From: Karalla daura
Lineage: Eukaryota > Chordata > Actinopteri > Chaetodontiformes > Leiognathidae
Direction of reading: 5' to 3'
Length of the DNA stretch: 64,000 nucleotides
Assembly: GCA_029224185.1 (NCBI GenBank)
Contig: CM055201.1
Coordinates: 20,772,172 to 20,836,171 of the forward strand
The position numbers and the translations under genes are program-made. The notes beneath the pieces were generated by a model, which made no database searches, had not been told where the DNA came from, and saw only the letters and a program-made list of their open reading frames with translations. Within the stretch, counting starts at the first letter, position 1. Every line of letters starts with the position of its first letter. Positions 12,238 through 24,701 of the stretch are shown here, in pieces.

Positions 12238-12256
12238 CTTAGCACCCGAGGGGTCT
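12057..12256 (-). CDS. atp8b1: atp8b1 first coding exon with start codon and acidic tail
   Basis: The start ATG is at 12237-12235. A splice acceptor (ttttcctccgttccag) lies just upstream at about 12257, so the first 19 bases of this exon are untranslated and a separate 5' exon must exist. The encoded cytosolic tail begins MSRRRVDSHG, contains DDEVMPYSDDETDDEL, which resembles human ATP8B1, and then a run of eight glutamates made from a GAG/GGA repeat that may vary in length. The donor GTGGGT at 12056 joins in phase to 11425, giving PSELPWKVKAND. Confidence 0.9.
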
Positions 12257-12469
12257 CTGGAACGGAGGAAAAACACAAGTTTAGTTTAGTTTGACCTCTG
12301 GATGAATTCCTCTGATTGACCGATTGATGTTGTGCCTCTGAGGAAGTCTCCTGTTCTATCTAGGGCTGCAAAAATAAACAAGGTGTAGATATGAGAAGCC
12401 GTACTTCAGGTTTGCCGTCTGACAGGCAGGTTCCTGACACAATGGGATGCAGCACAATGACGTAGTAGA

Positions 12470-12685
12470 GTGGGTGCAGTCTATGCAATAGGCAGCTATG
12501 CACCTGTGGGTGCAGTCTATGTGATAGGCAGCTATGCACCTGTGGGTGCAGTCTATGTGATAGGCAGCTATGCACCTGTGGGTGCAGTCTATGTGATAGG
12601 CAGCTACGCACCTGTGGGTGCAGTCTATGTGACAGGCAGCTACGCACCTGTGGGTGCAGTCTATGTGACAGGCAGCTATATGCCG
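12470..12685. repeat. 36-bp minisatellite, about six copies
   Basis: The unit begins gtgggtgcagtctatgtgat and ends ggcagctatgcacct, with a 36-bp period (for example 12470 and 12506). Because 36 is a multiple of three it stays open in several frames on both strands (GAVYVIGSYAPV on plus), which creates false open frames. It lies just upstream of the first atp8b1 coding exon, in the presumed 5' intron. Confidence 0.95.
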
Positions 12686-12689
12686 TATA

Positions 12690-15600
12690 ACCACTGGAAA
12701 ATGTCAGTGATTTGCGTATACTCAGTGGTTTAGTGTGCGTGACTTGCCAGTATACGTCCTACACACGTTATATGTTGTTTCCATGTATTAGGGCAGGGTT
12801 AGGGAAACGATCTGAGTCTGTCACAGATTATGACATGTCTACGTCTTAGGTCACAACCAGCCCTAAATGAAAATCACATGATGTTAAACCATTATCATGA
12901 TCACACCAGTCCTCCATTATGAACAGTTCCTGCTGCCTGAACAATAAAATCTAGACCATGACCTGGATTTTGAAGATTTAGACATATAGAAGGAAAAAAG
13001 ACATAAACCCTGAAAGAATATAATTTTCCATAACTTTAGATATCTAACCGTTACAACAGCTGTGAATGAAGCAGACTAATGTTCTAAATCTCCACTGAGG
13101 ATGGAAAAGAGAAGTTTGCATTTCAGTCTGTAGTTCAAAAAATGTAAGAAAGTTAGAAAAGAGTCAATAAATACACTTAAATGATAAGATAAAACTCAGA
13201 CGCATCCACAGAGTCGACGTACAAAATGAAGAGAAAAGGGAGATCAACATCTGCAGGAGCTTGGCAGGTGCCAGGTTTGGGTTGGCACCCCTCCCCCGAT
13301 CGACTGAATGTTTAATGGAGTGGTGGAGTCCATTAGCACGGCTGATCAGCTTCTTTGGTCTGGTTCCCAAGAACAAACGCTCGTAAACAAAAGACAAAAC
13401 CAAAAGAAGAAAAGAGAAGAAAAAGCAGCCAGGGTCGATGGGAGAACTTTCAGAGTACTAACAGCCGTCTTAACACCTGTTTTAACCTTGAGAAACGTTG
13501 AGAAGACTTCGCCCCATTTAGGAAAGTGTTATCAAGCCAAGTTGGACTTTGGCAATCAAACCTAGGGAGTGTCATGCTAGAGCACAAAATTGAGTGCCAA
13601 TCCTTCAAAATCTCCAGAGAGAAACCATCAGAACTTGTATCCCATAAGTTTCTAACAATGAACACCTCTCTGTGTAACACAACAAAGCTTTCCTCATAGT
13701 AAAACCTCCAAACTCATACTGAATCAATACCTTTGACAACTCTGGAAAAGAAATCTTTGAGATCTTCATGACACTGATGTGTGACACTGGAGCAGTTTTG
13801 TACCTGATAATAACTTATACATTAGTCGAGTGATGAGTTAATGGCCTGTATATCTATCTTTTTAAAGAGGGATTTTAAGAAATTAAGTAAAAATATTCTG
13901 GTTTCTTTAGTAATCTAGGACAGAGTTTTAGGAGAGACTTTTCTTTATACGTTATTGACTAATGCAACTCATTTGTTCGGGCTGCCTGGGCTACAAAAAA
14001 CATCCAGTCTGTCCACTTGTTTTCCATTAAAGCAGCTAAATTAAAAGGTTTTCCTGTCTGTCAGCTGAGGACAGATTAGCACATAGCAGAGACTGCTCGG
14101 GTGTGTTCGCTGTGGTCGTGCAGTTGCACCAGTGCAATGGAGAAACACAAGTCGAGCTTTGAGCAACGAATCCACCAGATCTCAGGCGGCTCCCACCAGA
14201 AAACACACAAGCACAGCAGGCGGAGGTGGATACGGCCCACTGGATGAGAGCAGGGCACCGGGGGTGATTCCAGGTTCAGCATCCATCCAGAGGACGCTGT
14301 GACACGCAGGGCAGTGAAACCACAGCCCGATCGGTGAACGACTGCCACAGCAGTCTCAGTGAACTCTGGTGTGTCGAGTCCGGGCTCGTTGTTGTTGTTG
14401 AGGTCGGGGGAGGGACAGTAAAGTCTGTACAGTGTGGAAGTAAGACAGTGGAGCGAACCTGCAGAGGTGAGTAGATCAGAGTGAATGCTACCCCCCCACC
14501 CAGCCTAAATAAATAAATAAATAAATAAATAAATATTCTGGGATTTTTTTAATTATGCAAACAACTGTTTTTAAACTGAACTGGGCGCATCGAAAATCCA
14601 AATACTATTTAAAAAATTGGGAATGTTAAAAAAAATGTAAAATTAAAAAAAAGTTTTTATAATTGAATTTAATTTTAAATATTTTATTTAAATGTATATT
14701 CTAAATAAAAACATTTTTTTAACCCTAAACATTTGAAAAATTAACAAGAGTTAAGAAAAACATTTATTTTTTATTATTATTATTGTTATTATATAAAATA
14801 AATCATATATAATAGATAGGATAAATGCATATAATTTAATGTTGAAAATCTTAAAATTATATAAAAAAAATCTTAAAATAATTACTTTAATTATTTTATG
14901 TATTGTATACGTTATATTATAATTCTATTATTTAAAAAGTGATTTTAAAATCATGACAAAATTTAAAAGATAAAACACAAAAAAAGACATTAAATAAATA
15001 CACCTTTGCCGTGATGTGGAATGCACAGGTCACATTGACCCCCACCCACCCTGGTCATGAGATCCAGCTCTCTTCCTTCAGCACAGACTCATCAACAGCT
15101 CAGCTCATTACATGCTTTGAATCTTCTTCATCAACGCCCCGGAGCCACAGAATCTCCTGCCGCCATCGCTCCTGAACCAACGCGGCCTGGCAGGCTGATG
15201 CACCTGCGGCGTGCATCACCCAGCATGCGTGCCGGTCTGTTAGGGCTGATACCACCACCGAGAAGCAACTACCAGTCCCTCTCCAGACAGAGAGCATCAC
15301 TGCACCATGCCGGGTACGTCTCCTCCACGGTCAGAATGAAGTGCAGGAAATGCCTCGACATCAGAGACCTTCATCTGATGATAAATGTGCGCGTTTTTTT
15401 TTCTTTTTCTTTAACTACGGTCAACATTCGTGCCACACCAAAGGAATACAAAACCCGTATGGGCGCGACCCATGCAGGAGACCTGGCGTTAAAGATGGAA
15501 CGCAAGCGATTAGAAATACAGAGACGTTTCCTCCAGTTTGAGACGGAGACGCCAGTGGCAGTTAAACTGGGAAATGAAGAATCACAAACAACTATTTTAG

Positions 15601-18600
15601 TCTGTGTCAATTAATCCGTCGTGTACTTTCTCAATAGATCGATAAGTCGTTTGGGTTAAAAACTGGCACAAAAAGTGGAGAAATGTATTTACGCTCGTTT
15701 CACAAAGGCCAAGATAAGGTCTTCAAGCGCCTTCATTTTATAGTCACCAAAACGACATGCAGGTTTCTCCCTTTGGAGGACTTAAAAAAAAGAAAGCTTA
15801 ACACTTTAGAAGTATAAAGAGTAGACGCCATCATAAGCAAAACGGAAGAGAGTGTGGCCAGTAACTTATAAAAAGGGATAGATGGACCTCTGCCTGTTAA
15901 TCCAGAATATTCTCCTTACGACAGACCTGAGAAATGAGATCCATAGGGTGAGAGCAACAGGCGGCCCACCCTGCCCCGGGGGTGGAGGGTCGTTATGGGG
16001 GGAGGGAGAGAGAGAGAGAAAGAAAGAGAGAGAGAGGTTGAAATCTGATGTGTGCGAGAACAACTGCCACACATCAGTCCTCTGTTGTTGGAAGTCTGTC
16101 AAGCGAGGCGGATTCAGAGAACGAGCAATGGAGAACAGCGTTGAGACTTCTGATGAAGGATAAAGACGAGCAGAACAACCAGGAAGTCTGTTTATCCCAG
16201 AACGTGAAAGGCAACAACCATAGTCAAAGCAATGAGTCGATTTCAATGTAAAACGTTCAATAACAAGGCTGAGAGGCATGGTAAATATGAAGTTAGAGCC
16301 ATCATCATTTGTGCTAAAACTGTCTGGACCATCACAGGACACACAGACACATCACTGACTCTCTCTCTCTCTGACATATGGGGGTAATCAAGAGTCTCCA
16401 ATCAACCTAAACTTAACTTTATCTCAAAACACAAATTCCCTCAATCTGACTTCATGGTCCCAGCTTCGCTCTGGAGTTTGACACTGAAAGGCTCATTTCA
16501 CACCTGTTACTTGTATAAGTGAGTTCTCCTCACTTTTAAAGAAACAAAAAGTGTGCGTTTCAGCTTTGAGGGAAAAGAACGAAGTGAATAAAACATGAAG
16601 CGGGATGTAAGGTTACACAAACAAATCACACCTGTGACAGCGATATCTGCAGCTCCCAGCCTGAAAACAGCCTCATTAACAAAGACAAATTCATCCATTT
16701 CCCCCTGGAGAGCTCGCCGCACGCTGCCCCGCCCACCTCAGAGAGGCCGGCCAATCAGAGCGGCCGCAGGCCTGCGAGGATCACGCGTCTCACACAACCG
16801 GTTTTGGTGTCTGGCATCGCTATGGTAACCACCAGGAGGGAGGAGGGAGGAGGGGGGGGTGCGGGGGATGGTTGGTTGACTGGGACAGAGGGGAAGAACA
16901 TACCTGGGCGACACAGGGAAACCTGAGAGCAGGAGGGAGGAGGAGGACGAGGAGGAGGAGGAGGAGGAGGAGGAGGCTGCAACTCCTGACAAGCAAAACA
17001 AAATGTAAGGGGAGACGTGGGCTCTCTGCCCCCCCCCCCCCAGTCTGTTAATGTTGCTGTCTAACTGTGTAACTGTCTGACAGACACATAGACACACAGT
17101 CTGCTGTCCCTCAAATATGAAAATCACACTATGTCATTCACAATCGTTCAACTTCATCTTCACCCGAATGTATAAAAGGCGGCCATCGTTTCCCCAAGTT
17201 AACAAATCTGAACTTTTGTGACTTTTCTAAACAACAACGACATTTGATTTTGCATGATTGCAAAATGTAAGCACATCAGTTGGCCCCAGGCACCTCAAGA
17301 AATGTTTACGTTCTTGATTATTTGATAAGTTCATTAGGTCCATAAAGTGACCAAACAACGTATGAGATGTGGTGCTGCTGTAAAAGTTTTTAGAAAAGCA
17401 GTTCTCACTTAACCTAATGTTAGTCGTGCTCGAACATTATGAAGTGAAATTGTGCTCTACAGGCACACTCTTCAGATCTGTCAGGTATTCCGATCCTTTT
17501 GGCCTCTAAAAGCTCAAAATCACAAATTAAAATGACACAACTAGTTGTTTCAACTCTGCTAGTTATGGTCATTAAACTCTACTTTTGCCACAAAGGATAA
17601 AATGTCTCCTTGAGCAGGTCTTTGGGACTTTTCAATACGACAGCCTTCGATTTTGGAGGAACACATAACATTTCCCCTCAACATAGCCCTGATCCTCCCA
17701 CAACACTGAATGAATGAATGAATGAATGAGAGATCTCATTTCAACCATCAGCAGCAGAAATAGTCACAAAAAAGCCCCAAAAGATTATTAAAATGAGAGG
17801 AGGCTTCCGGCTGAAGCAGAGCTAACATGCCAAACCTTTGTTTTCATTTCCTTGAGTCAGACCAACAACACCAGGTGAGCACTAACGGGAACTAGAAGTG
17901 CAGGAACGTAGACACGCTCCCCGGGCAGGCATGTGACTTCTACCGGATCCTGTGATCGACCGGACATGGATCCACTCAGCTGGAAGGAGACCATCCAGTA
18001 GCTACAGTCGGTCTGGAGAACAGGTTTGTCTGTCGCTGGTTCAGCATCACAGTCACACGAGCAGACATGCCCAAAATACCAGGAATCCCACAGCCACTCT
18101 TCCCTCCCGAGATGCTTTCAAGATTGCGTCAACCGGCTTTTTTTTTAAGTCCTCGACATGTTTCCGGAATATATTTGGGTCTACAAACAGATCTCCCCCT
18201 GCAGACCCAGCAAACCAAACGTGGGCTCGTCTAAAGCCACGATAGGACACCTGCTAACGAGGACGATAATCCACGTGCGAGGCAGAGATTTTGGGGGAGA
18301 ACGTCAGGCATTTCTTCTGGTTACAGAGCGTCTGCCGGGCGAGGGGCTGATGCTATCAGCGTTATTAATGCAGTGTCAGGTTTCTGCAGGACCTGAGGAG
18401 GTGTGTGTGTGTGTGTGTGTGTATGTGTGTGTGTCTGAGCACAAACACACAAAAGGAACAATCCCTGTCTGTGCCTCTGCTGGACTGTCATTCAATACAG
18501 TGACTTTGCATGTAATGTGGAGCGAACCGCAACCTGTTCACCTGTCAATGCTTACATCACTCACTGATCCTGCTCTGGAAGTAATTCCCCCTCTAAGAAC

Positions 18601-20440
18601 ATACATTTACCCCTAGAAAATACACTAAACTGAAAGATTGCAATAAGAAAACACCTACATTAAAAAACAAATCCAAATATTTATTCTCCAGATGTGTCAA
18701 TATAAAACTTTATCATCACAAAAGTACAACGTAAGACCTTTTTCCACCCATTATAAATGGGTAGAGTATTACATAGGTGGTCACATGATCAGCTGGGGTC
18801 AAACAAGAACAGTTCTCCTCAAAGTGAAGAGTACAAAGATTATGGGATGTGGAGGTCAAACACCCGTAAGTAGGGGTTGTAGAAACATGAGAAATATCGC
18901 TTTACTGGAAATTTAGGAAAGATTCAGGAATACAGGTGACTTCTTCATTCGTTTCCATGAAACCACAGCCCCACTATGTGCACACACCTGGGCAGAGGTG
19001 CTCTGAGTGAAACTGTTGAGTCTGGTCAACCATATAATCATGTAGGATGAGCATGCCATCAGCTTTTAAGTTCAGTTAGGTTGTGTGAGCCACATGTATA
19101 GCCTGCTACGCATGTGGCCAGAGTCTCGACTTAGAGCCTCTTCTCTGAAGCTCAACGAAGGTGAAGCAGTCTAGACTAAATGGAGCGTTTTGACTCACAG
19201 CTGGAGTCCAGACTATCAATCTTTTAGGGTCCATGGAGGCACCATCACAACATGACCCCCCACCCCCACCCCCACCCCCACCCCCTCCACCATCCACCCT
19301 CCACATCTCAGCCAGAATCAGTTCCTAACTACACACTGTATCCAGACAACCTCGATTCCTTCCTTTGTTTTGTTTGTTCCTACGTTTCAATGTAAAGGTA
19401 CATTTGCCCTCGGCATAAATCACACGAGATGACGTCTTCATTTACAAAGTGAAATGATGCAGTGTGCAGAAAACACACGCACAGGCCGAGCTCCCCCCCC
19501 CCCCCCCCCCCCCCCTCCCTCATGTAGTCAAATTGTATTTGCCTTTCCTAATTTGTGTATGTTGTAGTCAGAGCTGGATGTGTGTGAGAGTTGACTGCCT
19601 CTCAGAGCTTGACTCTGAGGTGGGGGGGTGAGGCGGATCGGGATTGTTTCTGAGGCTCTGCTTAATCTGAGCCATAACTTCTGAAACATCTCAAACAACA
19701 TAGAAGAAAGTCGCATTTCTGTGTGGGCGTGGAGGCTTTCTTATGGAGGAGCACTTGCATGTTTGGGGGAACATCCTGTAACCCTGGCAGGGTTGCAGGA
19801 TGATGAAAGCAGAGAAAGCAGAAAAAGGAACGGCTGCAGATTTGCCCTCATTCGTACCGTTCACTAAGAGGTTAGGGCATCTTTCCATCTTTGGCCTCAA
19901 ACTGTCGGTTGAGGCCAGTTCCTGTAGCGATGGGGAAACTGAAGTTTATCATTGCATAGTCCAACACGAGTCGAATTATCGCAATGCTAGCACTGAGCAG
20001 GCTAGTAGCCTCTCTGCACAGTTTAGACTGGTTCCAGATCTACAGGTAGCAAACATTTCTGCTCGTTTCTATTTAATCTGCAGCTTTAAAACTGATTGTT
20101 TTCAGATAAACTGGGACGAAGGACCGCAGATAACGACTATTTTTGCACTCACTTAATCACTTTCTCAATTAATTCATTAGTTGTTCTCTTTAGAAAATTC
20201 TGTTTCGCAAACTGTAAGAATAGGTAAGACAAGAGAAGGCCAAGACAAGGTCTTCAAATGTATTCTTAATTTTAATCTTCTGTCCTAGAGGAAGACAGAA
20301 ACCAGGAGATACTCTCACTGAAGAATTCACTTTACAAGTCAATTAATAGTCGATTCATCTCTGCTGGGATCTTGAAAATTCATGAAATTTTAAAAAAAGC
20401 AAGAGTGCTCCAGTACCTGAACCTCTCAAACAGTCTGTCC
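12690..20440. other. Intergenic or 5' non-coding DNA, no supported gene
   Basis: No family-recognisable coding exon was found. Contents include an AT-rich block (14500-15000) with (AAAT)n at 14510-14533, GA-rich tracts (16000-16035), a (GAG)n tract (16935-16977), short poly-C and CCCCCA tracts (17029-17041, 19255-19290, 19493-19515) and a (GT)n at 18401-18434. A GC-rich, CCAAT-containing stretch at 16700-16800 could be regulatory. If the atp8b1 untranslated exon proposed at 22520-22850 is right, this is a first intron of about 10 kb. The longest frame (15057-15614, 185 codons) shows no known domain. Confidence 0.6.
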
Positions 20441-20444
20441 GGAC

Positions 20445-20633
<189 letters not shown>

Positions 20634-20890
20634 TCACCTCGGCTAAACCTTCGATCCATTTGCCTCTCAAGACGTGATTCAAATTCTCGGTTCCTGGTTT
20701 CATGGACAACAATTTCCATGAGGACTAAACCATTTCCCTAATCAAAGGATTCAAAGTTGCTTTGTCTGCTGCAGAGGAGGAAGAGGAGGAAGAAGAGGAG
20801 GAGGAGGGGGAGGAGGAGGGGGAGGAGGGGGAGCTGCATTACTTATTTATGGAAAAAAAAAACGTCCGGGTTGACTGGACACACGCATGC

Positions 20891-20934
<44 letters not shown>

Positions 20935-22519
20935 CAGACACAACAGCAGCCATGACACAGGATGCAGGCGTGTGACCGCCCTACAGCCTGGTGTCCTCTG
21001 ATGCAGACATTCAGCGGGTGTAGTCGGTCAAATTAGTCAAAACAGACTAAGACGACTTATCACAGTATTAGAGCATCATTAGAAGTGTCTCACTTCTCCA
21101 AATGCCTGATATTGACTGAGCGATAGGAACTGTCTTGAGGGAGGGAGGTTTGCTTTGGTAAATACTTTTTACAGTGCTACAGGACCAAATATCCATCATG
21201 GAAAGTAGTTTATGAATGCAGGAATGCAATAATGCTATAAATGCCTCCTAAGGAAGAGTCATTTTAATGCTTCAGTTGAGTTTCTGGGTATCTGACAAGT
21301 ATCTCAAAATAGCATGCAAGTTGTGTACTAGTAGTCTGGTTAAGTGAGACTGAGATGACACTGAAGGTATAGACAGTATTTGAAGGTTTCATCAATATTG
21401 ACTGTTGAAATGTCCAATCATATGATGAGAACAATGTTTCAACACTACAAAATCTTATTTAGATGCATCAACAGGTGAGTACAATATATTGGGTATTTTA
21501 TGATAACGATGATAAACATTACATAGTTGAAATATTTTGGTATTGGACTCGTATTTATAGTTATGGCTCTAGAGGATTTCCCTCCAGATTTCTGTCTTGA
21601 AATTTAGCGAAAACTGTGAGATTTTATGAGGATGAGATTTTTATTCTGGCAGATTTGAGTCAAAAGTTGTTATGGCTTCTGTTGTTGCTGGTGGTGGAAC
21701 TACAGGATGATACAGGTGATATAGTAATAAAAAAAAAGCTGTGTCAGCAAATACAAATACTTTGAGAGCTGAAAGGAATAAAAAGGTATTTCATTCTTCT
21801 GAAAGGATTATCCTCAGATCAGTCAGAATTGACACTTAACAGCAGATGCTGGTTTTCTGTGACTCATTGTGTCATTAGTGGATATCAGATCCATTTTCAA
21901 TACATCCCCGAAAGTAAACACAGCATCAGGTGAGCCACAACCGATGAAGCCAGGCAACTCAGTCTGGCATTATACACCCTCCTCTTCCTCCCCAGGATGT
22001 TCACCAGTGTCTCAAAGTGCTGTGAACTCAACTCCATGACCTCCTCTGAATGATGTAATTGGCGCTGCTGTTAAATTGCAGTCGCTGAAAGGCGGCTCCC
22101 GATCCTCTGATATCAGAGAAACATCCCTTTGTACCATGGATTCATCATAATATGTGATGAGTCTGTCTTCAGTAGCGAGCTACTCCTACAAATGGTGATA
22201 ATGGCTTCCCTCTGAAGGTCTCTAAGCCCCATAACAGTGACCTCTCACAGACAGTCGGTCAGAAGGAACCCAAACACCTGATAATCTTTCAGGCTTTCGG
22301 TGGACTACCAGGAGGCGAAAAACCAAAGAGAGAATCACAGATGATTACCAAGGAAGAGAAGATATTGCTGCACAGCTTTAAGAGCCAGGTGAGCTGAGCG
22401 GCAGCCTCCCAGGTGAGGCTCCCACCTCCTCCACTGTCTCCTCAAACACCATTAAACCCTCACAAAGTCGAGGCGGAGCGCGCACAAACACACCTCTGCG
22501 TCGGACCCGGACTACTTAC

Positions 22520-22850
22520 TGTGGCTCTCGCAGGTGTAAAAATTAAAAACTCAAAATGAGAGGGGAGGGTGTGAATCCTGCTCTCAGTCGGCTGTCGGGT
22601 GTCTTGTCACCGCACCATGTTTGCCTCCTCTTCTTCTCCTTCTTCCTCCGCTTCTTCCTGATTGTAGGAGCTCCGGCGGAGGCGGCGGGTCCCTCCCAAA
22701 CCTGCCCGACCGGTCCGACACGTCCGGGGCCGAGCGGAGGGAGAGAGGGAGGGAGAGAGAGAGAGAGACTCACACAAGTGGCTAAAACAATGTGTGGCAT
22801 TCAAGGAGGAGGAGGAGGATGAGAAGGAGGAGGAGGAGGAGGAGGACACC
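22520..22850 (-). promoter_or_regulatory. atp8b1: Candidate atp8b1 untranslated first exon and promoter
   Basis: On the minus strand a strong donor (ACA/GTAAGT) lies at 22519-22514. The sequence before it is GC- and purine-rich, with several CpGs around 22660-22740, as in a 5' untranslated exon. The atp8b1 coding start exon has its own acceptor at 12257 and therefore needs such an upstream exon. The link is inference: no transcript evidence is available and other first exons could exist (for example near 16900, where a GTATGT donor is also seen). Confidence 0.35.
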
Positions 22851-24499
22851 AGCGCGGAAGGGCTGCTCAGGTCACGTGCAGCTCAGGTAAAGGTGTGTAA
22901 TTGAATTCTTAATTAAGGCCAGAAGACCGGGTGTGTACAAGGTGAATAATAATAATAATAGTAGTAGTAGTATAAACAATGATAACATAGTGAGTGTGTC
23001 AACCGAAGAAAATGAAATGAAAATACTAAAATACAAGAAACTGCCACAAAACATCCCCGACCACAGATTCACTAATCTCTCTGTCTTCAAAAACAACCTG
23101 TTCATACATGACTTTCGTGCGTGTTTCTCTTTCGATTTCTTGTTTGGTTTATACAGTGACACAAAAGCTGTGAACATTTTTTAATGTCTGATTCGTTCAA
23201 TATAAGGTTCAACATTCAGTTTTCTGACACTTAAAAAAAAGATAATCTGGGATTATAGAATTCAAACGTGACTTCTTAAAAACATTCTCAAAAATCAACT
23301 AATGGATTATAATGAAAATGATGTCATTCCCCCAAGGGTTTATAATGTTTATGATAGTAAAACCTACAGAAAACATGTGATAAGACTGTACATAGTCATA
23401 ATCTTTGAAATGAAAGGACTATTCGAGGTTTGAGTTATAGATGTGGGATATTTAGGGTGCAGACAGGGATGATTTATGTTCTGTTGAGCTATTGTTTCAG
23501 AAAACAGTGTTGAAACAAGGGATTTAATGAAGCCTGGGATAGTCCCTTCACAGCTCGCTACTCTTCTGTCTTTAAAAGAGAGGGATGACATTTCGGTCTG
23601 AAGGTATTCTGCTCCATTTCTTGTCCAGCAGTGCCACCTAAGGAGAAACCTGCGATTGTGAAACACTAGAGCCAGTATCACACCCTCCCGCCCTCCCAGT
23701 ATCACCCGTGGTCCCTCAACCAACTTTAGGCACCTTGAGACAAAGTTTTGAATAGAAAGTCCAACACATCCTTATGTGTTAGTTTGATCTAGTGAGCAAA
23801 ACTTTTGTGTAAAATACACGCTTCTCATATTTACACTGTATATTTATTTGCAGCAATATTTTCCTCCATAATTTGTGTACATTAATGACCTTTTTCCACC
23901 TGTATTATACCCCACTCTGGACTAAAAAGAGAAGGTACTCATGTCTTTGAAGTAGTGGCTCAAACCTTTTGTAACTCTGCAGTTTCCATAGGAATGAAGA
24001 CAGATCTATTTGATCCAGCTTTATAGTCACCTTAAGATGACTATCTAGTTATCTAGTCTTGTGAATTATTAGTTACAATCCTTTGTTGCATGTTTCTGTT
24101 GCTGAAACATGGAACAAGGACCATGTTTTTATCAGTTGTATGTTGTAAAGCGCCTGTTTGTTTGTGACTGTGACTGACAAGATAAATTGGGAGGGAATTT
24201 ATCCTGCCTAGCAGCAGACACAAAAATCAAGTTAAGTTAAATCAAAACTAAGTTAATTAATAATGAACAGTGACAAACAATAAATAGTTATGAGAGGAAA
24301 TCATGATTATTAAAAATAGGAGAGAGAGGACGTGGCCTGTTGTTGCTCCTCGATCTAATCGAGTCAATATTAACCCAATCGGATTCTTAAGTGGCAGTAA
24401 CAGTAGTTTTTTGTTAACCCTGTAGGAGGCGGTATAATACAAACAAGCGTTTAAACAGCCTAAAAAAACCAAAGAGGAAGGCGGGAGGCTCCTCCTCCC

Positions 24500-24701
24500 C
24501 TGGTGTCAGCAGCCAATCAGGAGTCCCCATACGGTCACGTCACTGTACCTGCAGTGTGGCTCTAACACGGGACAGCTAGCCGGCTAGCACACTGACAGAA
24601 AGCTAAAAACACAATACTTTGTTTTCCTCCAGTTCGCCCAGCGCCCAGTCCTGATCCTCATCGGGGGAAAACCAGCTCGCACTGCCGCCGCACACGTCGC
24701 C
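24500..24701 (+). promoter_or_regulatory. txnl1: txnl1 promoter and 5' UTR
   Basis: Upstream of the txnl1 start there is an inverted CCAAT box context (agccaatcagg, about 24511), then a CRE/E-box-like tcacgtca at about 24535-24542, then GC-rich sequence up to the ATG. No TATA box is obvious, as expected for a housekeeping gene. Site assignments are by consensus only. Confidence 0.5.

Noticed and set aside
12356..12733. Frames with GAVYVIGSYAPV or HIDCTHRC repeats
   Set aside because: A 36-bp minisatellite open in several frames on both strands; not a protein.
15057..15614. 185-codon open frame on the plus strand
   Set aside because: No recognisable domain, low-complexity stretches, no clear promoter or splice partner; probably chance in non-coding DNA.
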